Assembly: GCA_001784535.1 (NCBI GenBank)
Contig: MFRJ01000003.1
Coordinates: 10,380 to 21,853 of the forward strand
Length of the DNA: 11,474 nucleotides
From: Candidatus Melainabacteria bacterium GWA2_34_9
GTDB taxonomy: Bacteria > Cyanobacteriota > Vampirovibrionia > Gastranaerophilales > UBA9971
Direction of reading: 5' to 3'
Shown: positions 1 to 6,971 of the stretch, piece by piece
Layout of the letters: the number at the start of each line of letters is the position of its first letter
Numbering within the stretch: position 1 is the stretch's first letter
Position numbers and translations under genes: made by a program
The notes under the pieces: model-generated
What the model was told of the DNA's origin: nothing
Database searches by the model: none
What the model saw: the letters and a program-made list of their open reading frames with translations, nothing else

Positions 1-1307
1 GCAAAACGGGAAAGCAAAGTTCCTACGATTGATACTCCTATTCCTCCTCCTATATTTTTCATCAAATTTTGTATACCGGAAGCGTTGGTCATTTGATCGT
101 TTCTTAATGTCGCAAATGATAACGTGGTTAAAGGGATAAAAATAAATCCAAGAGCCGCACCGCTGAGAAGATTCGGAATTATAACATTGTTCATTGATAT
201 TACTAGATTGAGTTCACCGAACATAAAACAGGAAACAGCAAGCAAAATAAATCCAAATGCTATCAAAAATCTCTCATCCATTTTATTTGAAAGATATCCA
301 GCAAGTACAATAGTAAATAAACAGCTTATTCCTCTGGGTGTTATGGCAAGTCCGCTATGATAAGCAGTATATCCAAGCAAATGCTGAAGAAAAAGAGGCA
401 ATATTGCAAGTGTACTATATAAAATGCCGCTGACAAAAGTGTTTAATATCGTTCCTACAGAAAAATTGCGATCCTTAAAAGCTTTTAAATCAATGATGGA
501 GTCTTTAAAATGAAGCTCCCAGACAAAGAAAAAGACAATTGATATAATAGAAATAAACGTCATCCAGCAAATCCAATTAGATTCGAACCAATCTAGTTTT
601 TGACCGTTATCCAGAACCATCTGCAAAGACACTAACCATATTATTAGTGCGCCAAAGCCAATATAGTCTACTTTCTGAATTCCCTTTTTTCTTGCATAAG
701 GAGGATCTTCAACGAACATCTGGGATAAAACTACTGCCAACACTCCTATTGGAACGTTAATATAAAAAATCCAATGCCACGAATAATTATCTGTAATCCA
801 GCCGCCCAAAGTCGGACCAATAACAGGTGCAAAAACCACTCCAAGACCAAACACAGCCATTGCCATCCCGCGTTTTTCTTTAGGAAAACTTTCCAATAAA
901 ACTGCTTGAGATATTGGCATAAGAGCTCCACCGCCTAAACCCTGAAGTATACGAGCAAAAATCATCATTCCAAGGCTTGTAGAAGCTCCGCATGCTATAG
1001 AGGCAAGAGTAAAAATTGTTATACAGATGATAAAAAAGTTCTTTCTTCCGAATAAACTGCAAAACCATGCCGTAGAAGGTAGAATCACACCCGTTGCAAC
1101 GAGATAGCTAGTTAATATCCACAATGATTCGTTTGCACTTGCGGAAAAACTCCCTGCCATGTGCGGTAAGGCAACGTTAGCAACTGATGAATCAAGAACA
1201 ACCATAAATGTTCCAAGCATAACAGAGATAGCTATTAGCCAGGGGCTGACACTTGGTTTCCACTCATGATCTTCAGCATGAAAAATAACTGCTTCCCCTG
1301 AACTCAT
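1..1307 (-). CDS. DHA2-family MFS drug efflux transporter (EmrB/QacA type), 3' end cut by the window edge
   Basis: This is an inner-membrane proton-driven multidrug exporter of the 14-helix DHA2 branch, expected to work with the adaptor encoded just upstream. The frame is open from ATG at 1307 to the left edge, giving 435 codons, so roughly the last 70-90 residues are missing compared with usual lengths near 510. Visible family marks are LDSSVANVALP in the first helix (residues 38-48, the DHA2 motif D1 with its Asp39), a reduced motif A (SLFGRKN, 84-90) between helices 2 and 3, and the antiporter motif C in helix 5 (APVIGPTLGGW, 160-170). Long hydrophobic stretches follow throughout. The start overlaps the stop of the adaptor gene as ATGA (1304-1307), indicating translational coupling, and AGAGG lies 10 nt upstream. 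The substrate cannot be told from sequence. Assignment to the family is firm, and the closeness to EmrB rather than another DHA2 member is inferred from the neighbour. Confidence 0.93.
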   Translation of the reverse strand, partial: MSSGEAVIFHAEDHEWKPSVSPWLIAISVMLGTFMVVLDSSVANVALPHMAGSFSASANESLWILTSYLVATGVILPSTAWFCSLFGRKNFFIICITIFTLASIACGASTSLGMMIFARILQGLGGGALMPISQAVLLESFPKEKRGMAMAVFGLGVVFAPVIGPTLGGWITDNYSWHWIFYINVPIGVLAVVLSQMFVEDPPYARKKGIQKVDYIGFGALIIWLVSLQMVLDNGQKLDWFESNWICWMTFISIISIVFFFVWELHFKDSIIDLKAFKDRNFSVGTILNTFVSGILYSTLAILPLFLQHLLGYTAYHSGLAITPRGISCLFTIVLAGYLSNKMDERFLIAFGFILLAVSCFMFGELNLVISMNNVIIPNLLSGAALGFIFIPLTTLSFATLRNDQMTNASGIQNLMKNIGGGIGVSIVGTLLSRF

Positions 1308-2395
1308 TTTACTTTAACCTCTGGAACAACAGACATCCCAGGCACTATAATATATTCAGGATCAATTTTTTCAGTAAAAACTATTTTTACGGGAACGCGC
1401 TGAACAACCTTTACGAAGCTTCCAACAGCATTTTCAGGAGGAAACATACTTGTTGATGAACCCGTTCCCGATTGTATGCTATCAACACGTCCTTTAAATA
1501 TTTTATTAGGATAGGAATCCACTTTTATATTGACGATTTGCCCTGTTTTCATATTAGTAAGCTGAGTTTCCTTGAAATTAGCCAGCACCCACCTTTCTTC
1601 AGGGACAATTGCAAACAAAGGCTGCCCAATTTGTACAAAAACACCTTCTTCTGCGGATCTACTTGTAATAATTCCAGAAACCGGAGCATGTATTTTAGTA
1701 TCTAAAAGATTTAATTTTGCATATTTAACAGCTGTTTGTAGCTGTTTAATACTTGCCATCATAACCTTATTTTGAGAACCGCTTATAGAAACTTGCTCCT
1801 GTGCGGCAGCAGACTTTTTAATACAAGAATCCAATTTTGCTTTTGCTGTTTTATAATTTGTTTCAACTCTGTCAAAATCCTGTTTTGAAGCTGCTCTAAC
1901 GCTATAAAGATTTGTATACCTTTTAAGCTCTGTTTCGGCAAGGTTTAATTCTGCTTTAACTGAATCTATATCCGCATTTATTTGAGCCATGTTTTTTTCT
2001 GATTGAGAAATTTGCTGTTCTGACGCATTTTTTTGAGCTTTTGCTCCTTCTAAAGCAGCTAGTGCTTGCTCATATTTAATTTCATAATCTGTTGGATCAA
2101 TTTCTACAAGAAGTTGACCTTTTTTAACTTTCCGGTTGTCATCAAAATGTACTTTATTAACAACACCTGTTACTTGAGGACTAATCTGAATACTGTGCCC
2201 TTCAATATAAGCATCATCAGTTGATACATAAATTGCAGAATGAAAATAATAAAATATTCCGGCTATTAAGGAAATTACAGCTAAGAAAAAAGTAATAACT
2301 GCTTTTTTTGTTGATAATTTGTTTTTTTTATCCTCATTTTTGTCGTTATTAGTTATTTCTTGATCTTCCTGAATTTTAAATTCTTCTTCACTCAT
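1304..2395 (-). CDS. HlyD/EmrA-family membrane fusion protein of a drug efflux pump
   Basis: This is a periplasmic adaptor that links an inner-membrane MFS pump to an outer-membrane channel, and its presence implies a diderm envelope. The 363-residue protein has a charged cytoplasmic N-terminus (1-30), a single membrane anchor (about 33-51), the EmrA-like TDDAYIEG motif just after it (59-66), and a first lipoyl half (about 70-100, including the KKGQLL turn at 91-96). A long Ala/Gln/Lys-rich coiled-coil hairpin runs from about 105 to 230. The second lipoyl half follows (APVSGII at 237-243, GVFVQIGQPL at 251-260), then a beta-barrel domain to the C-terminus. Length is close to the 390 residues typical of EmrA. 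An AAGGTG ribosome site sits 5 nt before the ATG. The gene lies 14 nt after the repressor gene and overlaps the transporter gene by 4 nt, so the three form one operon. No outer-membrane TolC-like partner is in the window. Confidence 0.95.
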   Translation of the reverse strand: MSEEEFKIQEDQEITNNDKNEDKKNKLSTKKAVITFFLAVISLIAGIFYYFHSAIYVSTDDAYIEGHSIQISPQVTGVVNKVHFDDNRKVKKGQLLVEIDPTDYEIKYEQALAALEGAKAQKNASEQQISQSEKNMAQINADIDSVKAELNLAETELKRYTNLYSVRAASKQDFDRVETNYKTAKAKLDSCIKKSAAAQEQVSISGSQNKVMMASIKQLQTAVKYAKLNLLDTKIHAPVSGIITSRSAEEGVFVQIGQPLFAIVPEERWVLANFKETQLTNMKTGQIVNIKVDSYPNKIFKGRVDSIQSGTGSSTSMFPPENAVGSFVKVVQRVPVKIVFTEKIDPEYIIVPGMSVVPEVKVK

Positions 2396-2409
2396 ATTAT
2401 CACCTTTAT

Positions 2410-2874
2410 TTATGTCTGTAATTTAAAATTTTCATCTAGGTTTTCACAAACTTTTCCTAATATTTTTTTGACTGATTCTGATTCTTCATATTTAATTCCG
2501 TCTGTAGCTTTATTTTGTATTTCAAGTAAAAGAGGATGTATTTCTGTCACCTGTGTTCGACCTGCTTCTGTTATAAAAACTTTGAATATTCGTCTGTTGT
2601 TCGGGTCTATTTCCCGATAGACAAAACCTCTTTCTTCAAGTATATCTACCAGTCTGGTAATATTTGGTCTGTCTTTTAGTAATATTTTTGCAAGTTGTCG
2701 TTGATATAAGCCATCTTCTTTGGAAAGAAAGAATAATATTCCAAATTGTTCAGGGGTTATAGCAAAATTCTTTTCTTTAAATAGTTGAAGAACTGTTATT
2801 TTATAATATAAAGCGGCTTTGTTTACCATGTAACCCATGCCAACATTATTTAATTCTATTTTATTTTCTTCCAT
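2410..2874 (-). CDS. MarR-family transcriptional regulator, probable repressor of the efflux operon
   Basis: This is a dimeric winged-helix DNA-binding protein of 154 residues, normal for MarR. Helices at about 11-35 and 110-150 would form the dimer interface. The winged helix spans about 40-105: TPEQFGILFFL (40-50), the scaffold helix YQRQLAKILL (57-66), the recognition helix DRPNITRLVDILEERG (68-83), and a wing with the characteristic Asp-Arg pattern (REIDPNNRR, 87-95). In this family, ligand binding releases the repressor and turns on a linked pump. The gene leads the operon, with the adaptor gene 14 nt downstream, so it very likely controls itself and the pump. A cluster of inverted half-sites lies 17 nt upstream of its start and is the obvious binding target. 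A GAGAAG sequence a few bases before the ATG is a modest ribosome site. The ligand is unknown. Family assignment is firm, and the regulatory target is inferred. Confidence 0.93.
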   Translation of the reverse strand: MEENKIELNNVGMGYMVNKAALYYKITVLQLFKEKNFAITPEQFGILFFLSKEDGLYQRQLAKILLKDRPNITRLVDILEERGFVYREIDPNNRRIFKVFITEAGRTQVTEIHPLLLEIQNKATDGIKYEESESVKKILGKVCENLDENFKLQT

Positions 2875-2890
2875 AACTTCTCAAATTTAA

Positions 2891-2921
2891 TGTTATTTTA
2901 ACAATTGTTATTATGATAACA
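2891..2921. promoter_or_regulatory. Probable MarR operator: run of alternating TGTTA/TAACA half-sites
   Basis: Three inverted repeats overlap within 31 bases between the divergent repressor and rhamnose genes. TGTTA-TTT-TAACA spans 2891-2903, the perfect palindrome TAACAATTGTTA spans 2899-2910, and TGTTAT-TATG-ATAACA spans 2906-2921. Together they give four half-sites in alternating orientation, with the outermost seven bases at each end (2890-2896 and 2916-2922) also complementary. Such a layout suits binding of one or more MarR dimers. It lies 17 nt upstream of the repressor start and would cover its promoter. The symmetry is directly visible; the protein that binds it is inferred from position. 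Confidence 0.68.
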
Positions 2922-2974
2922 TCAAATCCTGAAAAAAGTTAACATGCAAGGTTTTAAATATGAAGTTTTTAAAC

Positions 2975-2980
2975 TATAAT
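2975..2980 (+). promoter_or_regulatory. Candidate -10 box for the rml operon
   Basis: A perfect TATAAT lies 27 nt before the ATG at 3008. Transcription would then start near 2987 and give a leader of about 20 nt. No good -35 hexamer is visible at the expected distance, so the call rests on the -10 match in an AT-rich region and on agreement with the shorter RmlC start. It lies within 55 bases of the half-site cluster at 2891-2921. Confidence 0.35.
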
Positions 2981-3007
2981 TTCAATATATTTAAAATTGT
3001 GAGAAAA

Positions 3008-3565
3008 ATGGGATTTATATTTCATAAAACTGAATTAGAAGGCGTAATTGTTATTGAGCCAAGAGTTTTTGGAGACAGCAGAGGCTTTTTTCTTGAGACA
3101 TATAAATCTTCCGAGTTTGTTGCCAATGGAATAAACATTAATTTTTTTCAGGATAATCACTCAAAATCCACCAAAGACGTAATCAGGGGGCTTCATTTTC
3201 AGCATTTTCCAAAACCTCAGGCAAAACTTGTAAGATGCGTCTGCGGAAAAATCTTTGATGTGGCGGTGGATATAAGACCTGATTCAAAAAATTTCGGGAA
3301 ATGGTTTGGCTTAGAGCTTTGTGAAGAAAACAAAAAAATGCTTTATATACCGGAAGGGTTTGCTCACGGGTTTTCGGTGCTTTCTGACGAAGCAGAAGTT
3401 TTGTATAAAGCTTCAAATGAATATGCGCCTGAATGTGATGCCGGAATTAGATGGAATGATGAAGAATTAAATATAAATTGGCAGGTTAAAAATCCTTTAG
3501 TTTCAGAGAAAGACAAAATTTTACCGACTTTTAATGAATGTAAAAAAGAATTAATCAGAGGATAA
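3008..3565 (+). CDS. rmlC: dTDP-4-dehydrorhamnose 3,5-epimerase
   Basis: This enzyme epimerises carbons 3 and 5 of dTDP-4-keto-6-deoxyglucose, the third step of dTDP-L-rhamnose synthesis in the cytoplasm. It is a cupin-fold protein that works as a dimer. Numbering from the ATG at 3008 (185 residues), the sequence shows SRGFFLET (24-31), the RGLHFQ motif with catalytic His63 (60-65), YIPEGFAHGF (113-122), the active-site Tyr133, and the C-terminal SEKDK (166-170) carrying the Asp expected to pair with the His. An in-frame ATG at 2960 would add 16 residues (ending in IFKIVRK) that have no counterpart in the family. The shorter start gives the usual length near 183-185 and puts the catalytic His at the position normal for the family, and a TATAAT box lies inside the longer version. 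The ribosome site before 3008 is weak (GTGAG). The gene is first in an rmlC-rmlB-rmlD run, with 3 nt to the next gene. Confidence 0.93.
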   Translation: MGFIFHKTELEGVIVIEPRVFGDSRGFFLETYKSSEFVANGININFFQDNHSKSTKDVIRGLHFQHFPKPQAKLVRCVCGKIFDVAVDIRPDSKNFGKWFGLELCEENKKMLYIPEGFAHGFSVLSDEAEVLYKASNEYAPECDAGIRWNDEELNINWQVKNPLVSEKDKILPTFNECKKELIRG

Positions 3566-3568
3566 AAT

Positions 3569-4546
3569 ATGAATTTACTAGTAACAGGCGGAGCAGGATT
3601 TATTGGAAGCTGTTTTATCAGGCATATTTTGAACAAATACCCTGATTATAAAGTTATTAACCTTGACTTGCTTACTTATGCAGGAAATCTTGAAAACTTA
3701 AAAGATGTTGAAAACAATCCAAATTATAGCTTTGTTCATGGTGATATTTGCGATAAAAAACTTGCCAGGGAACTGCTTTCTCAGGTTGACTGCTGCTTGA
3801 ACTTTGCGGCAGAAAGCCATGTAGACAGAAGCATTACTGATCCCGATGTTTTCATCAATACAAATATTTTAGGCACTCATAATCTTTTAAACACAGCCAA
3901 AGAACTTAAATTATCAAGATATGTTCAGGTTTCCACTGATGAAGTTTATGGAACTTTAGGAAAAACAGGATATTTCACGGAAGAAACTCATATTGCTCCA
4001 AATAGTCCTTATTCAGCAAGCAAAGCATCTGCTGATATGATTGTGAGGTCTTATTTTGAGACTTTTAAGCAGCCTGTTTTAATTACCCGATGTTCAAATA
4101 ACTATGGTCCTTACCAGTTCCCCGAAAAACTGATTCCGCTGTTTATCTCCAATATTCTTAAGGATAAGCAGGTTCCCGTTTATGGAGACGGAATGAATGT
4201 AAGGGATTGGCTTTATGTTTATGACCATTGCAGTGCAATAGATGCAGTTTTGCATAAAGGCAAAGAAGGCGAAGTTTATAATATAGGCGGAAACAATGAA
4301 AAACCCAATATTGAAATAACAAAGCTCCTCTTAAAAGAATTAAACAAGCCTGAAACTCTTATAAAATATGTTGAAGACAGGCTTGGACACGACAGAAGAT
4401 ATGCGATTGACAGCTCAAAAATCCAGAACGAGCTTGGATGGAGTCCTTCTGTGACTTTCGAGGAAGGAATTAAGCTGACAATTCAATGGTATTTGAATAA
4501 TCAGGAATGGATAAACAATATCCTGAACAAAAAAGTAGCGGTGTAA
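3569..4546 (+). CDS. rmlB: dTDP-glucose 4,6-dehydratase
   Basis: This enzyme converts dTDP-glucose to dTDP-4-keto-6-deoxyglucose using tightly bound NAD, the second step of dTDP-L-rhamnose synthesis. The 325-residue protein is an extended short-chain dehydrogenase. It has the GGAGFIGS nucleotide-binding turn (7-14), the LDLLTYAGNL sequence typical of RmlB (32-41), the HVDRSI segment (84-89), the catalytic STDEVYG triad (Thr123-Asp124-Glu125), and the YSASK catalytic pair Tyr148 and Lys152. Further marks are the sugar-nucleotide motif RCSNNYGPYQFPEKLIPLFI and RDWLYVYDHC. Length is slightly under the common 330-360. An AGAGG ribosome site lies in the last codons of rmlC, 3 nt from which this gene begins. 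The product feeds both RmlC and RmlD next door, and the intermediate can also serve other deoxysugar routes. Confidence 0.97.
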   Translation: MNLLVTGGAGFIGSCFIRHILNKYPDYKVINLDLLTYAGNLENLKDVENNPNYSFVHGDICDKKLARELLSQVDCCLNFAAESHVDRSITDPDVFINTNILGTHNLLNTAKELKLSRYVQVSTDEVYGTLGKTGYFTEETHIAPNSPYSASKASADMIVRSYFETFKQPVLITRCSNNYGPYQFPEKLIPLFISNILKDKQVPVYGDGMNVRDWLYVYDHCSAIDAVLHKGKEGEVYNIGGNNEKPNIEITKLLLKELNKPETLIKYVEDRLGHDRRYAIDSSKIQNELGWSPSVTFEEGIKLTIQWYLNNQEWINNILNKKVAV

Positions 4547-4547
4547 A

Positions 4548-5381
4548 ATGCAAACAATACTTTTGACAGGTGCAAAGGGAATGTTCGGACAGGACGCCGT
4601 TCGGATTTTCACGGAAAAAGACTATAAAGTCATCCCTGTTGATATCGAAGACTTTAATATTACCGATGAAGCCAGCGTTAATAATTATTTCCAAAATATA
4701 GAGTGCGATGTTGTAGTTCATGCCGCGGCTTATACCAATGTTGATCTAGCGGAAACCGAAAGGGAAAAAGCTTTTCTCATCAATGCAAAAGGCACGGAAA
4801 ACCTCGCAAAAATTACCGCCGAAAAAAATATTCCGATGGTCTATATAAGCACTGATTATGTATTTGACGGAGAAAAGGATTCTGCTTACCTTCCTGAAGA
4901 CAAAACAAATCCACAAAGTATTTATGGAGAATCAAAATTGGCAGGCGAATTAGCTGTACAAAAATATAATCCCAAACATTTTATAACAAGAACAAGCTGG
5001 CTTTACGGCAAAAACGGCAAAAATTTTGTTGATACAATGATTAATCTATCTAAAACCCAAACTGTCCTGAAAGTTGTGGATGATCAGAAAGGATGTCCGA
5101 CATGGACTTATGATCTGGCGGAAGGAATTTTAAAGATTATAGAAACTAATAGTCCTTATGGGATTTATCATGTTTGCGGAAGTAATTTTACAACTTGGTA
5201 CGGATTTGCTAAGAAAATCTTTGAACTAAAAAGCATAAAAATAGAAGTTATTCCTGTAACAACAGAAGAATTTCTACGCCCAGCGAAAAGACCACGAAAT
5301 TCTGTGATGGAAAACAATAATCTTTGCAGAAACTGGGAAGATTCTTTGAAAAAATATCTCGAAAATACAGCAACTTTTTAA
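4548..5381 (+). CDS. rmlD: dTDP-4-dehydrorhamnose reductase
   Basis: This is the last step of dTDP-L-rhamnose synthesis, the NAD(P)H-dependent reduction of the 4-keto group. The 277-residue protein is an atypical short-chain dehydrogenase with the GAKGMFGQD dinucleotide loop (8-16), HAAAYTNVD (58-66), STDYVFDG (101-108), and the catalytic YGESK (Tyr126, Lys130). The RTSWLYG (148-154), GCPTWTYDLA (182-191) and RPAKRPRNSVM (244-254) motifs are diagnostic for RmlD. Its length is usual for the family. It begins 1 nt after the rmlB stop, with a weak GGTG ribosome site, so translation is probably coupled. The stop codon overlaps that of the convergent response-regulator gene in a shared TTAA (5378-5381), with no room for a separate terminator. 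The first pathway enzyme, RmlA (glucose-1-phosphate thymidylyltransferase), is absent from this stretch and must be encoded elsewhere if the pathway is complete. Confidence 0.97.
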   Translation: MQTILLTGAKGMFGQDAVRIFTEKDYKVIPVDIEDFNITDEASVNNYFQNIECDVVVHAAAYTNVDLAETEREKAFLINAKGTENLAKITAEKNIPMVYISTDYVFDGEKDSAYLPEDKTNPQSIYGESKLAGELAVQKYNPKHFITRTSWLYGKNGKNFVDTMINLSKTQTVLKVVDDQKGCPTWTYDLAEGILKIIETNSPYGIYHVCGSNFTTWYGFAKKIFELKSIKIEVIPVTTEEFLRPAKRPRNSVMENNNLCRNWEDSLKKYLENTATF

Positions 5382-5788
5382 TCTTCTAAAACAAAACCCA
5401 ATTCATGGACTTTATCTAAAAATTCATTCATATCTGAAGATTTTATAAAATAATTTTCATAGATGCAATTTAATTTACTTATAATAATTTTCCTATTATA
5501 CCAATCATCATAAGCGGTTGTAATTACTACCCTCAGTCTATCCATTTCCCAAATGTTTTTTTCTGATTCAATCCGTCTTATTGACCTCAAAACCTCGCCG
5601 CCATCCATATCAGGCATTATAATATCAAGCACCATAAGCTGATAAGGCGCCCCCTGTTCTATAGATTGTTGATATGCTTCTAAAGCCGTTTTTCCATTAT
5701 CTACAAAATCGCATTGTCCAAATTTTGAAAGTTCTGTTTTAAATATATTTCCACAAATTTTATCGTCATCTACAACAATACTTTTCAT
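5378..5788 (-). CDS. Stand-alone response regulator receiver domain (CheY-like)
   Basis: This is a single receiver domain of 136 residues with no output domain, so it would act by protein-protein contact or as a phosphorelay intermediate. Visible marks are the acidic pocket Asp7-Asp8-Asp9 after the first strand, the phosphoacceptor Asp55 in MVLDIIMPDMDGG, the switch Thr90/Thr91 in VITTAYDD, and the invariant Lys116 in FIKSS. The loop before Thr90 is somewhat long (ESEKNIWEMDRLR). The ATG at 5788 is chosen because it places the first strand (KSIVVDDD) at the N-terminus and has a good AAAGG/GGAGG ribosome site. An in-frame ATG at 5854 would add 22 residues that look like translated leader. No histidine kinase is in the window, so the partner is unknown. 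It converges with rmlD, sharing four bases at the stops. Family is firm, role unknown. Confidence 0.9.
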   Translation of the reverse strand: MKSIVVDDDKICGNIFKTELSKFGQCDFVDNGKTALEAYQQSIEQGAPYQLMVLDIIMPDMDGGEVLRSIRRIESEKNIWEMDRLRVVITTAYDDWYNRKIIISKLNCIYENYFIKSSDMNEFLDKVHELGFVLED

Positions 5789-5970
5789 TTTTTTACCTTT
5801 TTCCTCCAAACATATCAATGCAAAGTTATTTTTATATAGGTAAATTTTTCTCATTTCAATTTATTATAATATCATCTTTAAAGCATTTTATTACATTTAT
5901 TATAAAATATGCAAATTTAAGTTATTTTATAATTATAAATTCACTCATTCAAATGAAATTAAACCTATTT
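5789..5970. other. AT-rich intergenic gap between two minus-strand genes
   Basis: This 182-base gap lies downstream of the GT2-like gene and upstream of the response regulator. It is very AT-rich. A minus-strand TATAAT at 5868-5863 could be a -10 box for the regulator gene, but no convincing -35 is seen. A 14-bp all-A/T perfect palindrome (5926-5939) sits between the genes. No GC-rich terminator hairpin, RNA gene or supported coding frame was found. Confidence 0.4.
5796..5807 (-). promoter_or_regulatory. Ribosome binding region that sets the response-regulator start
   Basis: Read on the minus strand, GGAGG (5807-5803) and AAAGG (5800-5796) precede the ATG at 5788, the nearer one by 7 nt. Both lie inside the longer possible reading from 5854, which favours the shorter protein. 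Confidence 0.65.
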
Positions 5971-6852
5971 TTAAAATATACAGTAATAAGCAGGATTCTT
6001 AACGACTTTTTGTCCGTGTAATTTTATAAAAAACATCTTCCAGATCCCAAAAGGATCATAAGGTATTACTTTATAAGGAAATTTTTTCGCTTTAGTCTTT
6101 TTTAAAAAGTTTAAATATAGTTTTATACGCCAATATTTACCGTATTTATTACTTAAAATCATTTTCATTTCGGCTACAGCTTCTGATCTATATGTATTTA
6201 ATGATTCTCCTCCGACATTATTTTTATAGCCAATATTTTTATTCCATTTCACCTGAAGTTTATGATCTAAAATCCACCATAATTGATTTTGAACAGCTTC
6301 ATAACCAAGTTCATGAGTTGTTACCCAACCTCTTTGCGCTTTTGATTCAAAAAAACCCGAGTGATTAATGCGTGTTTTTTCAAGAAGTTCATGGCTTATC
6401 AAAGGCGCAATACATTCACACCAACAGCAGACAGAATAATTACAGCGGGAATTTTCTTTGTATTGCTGATGTTTAATGACTTCATCAGAAACTAAAGCAG
6501 GTGAAAGTATTCCTAAATTAATACCACTGTCAATTATAGAGTCAATCGACTCACTCAATCTTTCTTTATAATTTATTTCTTCAAAAAGTTCGCTGCTGGT
6601 ATTTAAAATCCAGTAATAATCTGCCGGAAAATAATCCATAGCATAAATCAAAGCCATTTTAGTCTGTCCCACAGCTTTAATATTTTTAGGCAGAATAAAA
6701 TTTGCTGACTTTGCCCGCGGCATAATATCTGAACCGTTATCAACGGAAATTATATCCTTAAACCCGTCATTTACAAGTTTTTTATAGATTCTATCAGTTT
6801 CTTCCGGCTGATTATAGTTTAAAATAATCGGAAGTATTCGTCTGGTATCCAT
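5971..6852 (-). CDS. Divergent GT2-like (GT-A fold) glycosyltransferase family protein
   Basis: This 293-residue protein resembles family 2 glycosyltransferases such as rhamnosyl and galactofuranosyl transferases, but only in outline. It begins with a strand and loop like those that bind the nucleotide (ILPIILNYNQPEET, 6-19), followed by ISVDNGSD (35-42), the equivalent of the usual VDNGS. Where the metal-binding DXD is expected, after a hydrophobic strand, it reads WILNTSSEL (81-89), with no aspartate pair. Later segments match the GT2 acceptor half in spacing: GWVTTHELGYEA (175-186) and a KNNVGGES region (210-217) where many members have HxxGxS. A cluster of five cysteines lies at 137-147. 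The C-terminus is basic and aromatic (about 240-293), which could aid membrane contact. There is no signal peptide. No clear ribosome site precedes the ATG. Sugar and acceptor are unknown. Nearby rhamnose genes make an envelope-glycan role plausible but unproven, and it may not be catalytic. Confidence 0.6.
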   Translation of the reverse strand: MDTRRILPIILNYNQPEETDRIYKKLVNDGFKDIISVDNGSDIMPRAKSANFILPKNIKAVGQTKMALIYAMDYFPADYYWILNTSSELFEEINYKERLSESIDSIIDSGINLGILSPALVSDEVIKHQQYKENSRCNYSVCCWCECIAPLISHELLEKTRINHSGFFESKAQRGWVTTHELGYEAVQNQLWWILDHKLQVKWNKNIGYKNNVGGESLNTYRSEAVAEMKMILSNKYGKYWRIKLYLNFLKKTKAKKFPYKVIPYDPFGIWKMFFIKLHGQKVVKNPAYYCIF

Positions 6853-6971
6853 AATTTAATTTTTTATCTTTTATCTAATGTCTGGTTTTTATATTCGACT
6901 CATCTAATGATAATGCGGAATTAAAATATAGTTACTTATTTCTTATTAATATATAATAATCTCGCTGGTTT
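6853..6971. other. Intergenic gap with short direct repeats
   Basis: This 119-base AT-rich gap separates two minus-strand genes. CTGGTTTTTAT occurs at 6882-6892 and again at 6965-6975, the second copy running into the stop of the FAD dehydrogenase gene. ATCTAATG occurs at 6873-6880 and 6902-6909. No terminator hairpin or clear promoter is visible, so read-through from the dehydrogenase gene into the GT2-like gene is possible. Confidence 0.4.

Noticed and set aside
124..360. Plus-strand open frame of 78 codons
   Set aside because: It lies opposite the transporter gene, has no recognisable protein motif and no convincing ribosome site.
746..1068. Two short minus-strand open frames (746-931 and 880-1068)
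   Set aside because: Both are out of frame with the transporter reading, which is open without a stop from 1307 to the left edge and carries clear DHA2 motifs.
4501..4526. Inverted repeat TCAGGA / TCCTGA with a 14-base loop near the end of rmlB
   Set aside because: It lies within the coding sequence, has only six-base arms and a long loop, and no T-run follows, so it is unlikely to be a terminator.
5926..5939. 14-bp perfect palindrome made only of A and T
   Set aside because: Such palindromes are expected by chance in a very AT-rich gap, and nothing else marks it as an operator.
5818..6021. Plus-strand open frame of 67 codons in the gap after the response regulator
   Set aside because: It is low-complexity Ile/Leu/Phe-rich translation of AT-rich DNA that runs into the GT2-like gene, with no family resemblance.
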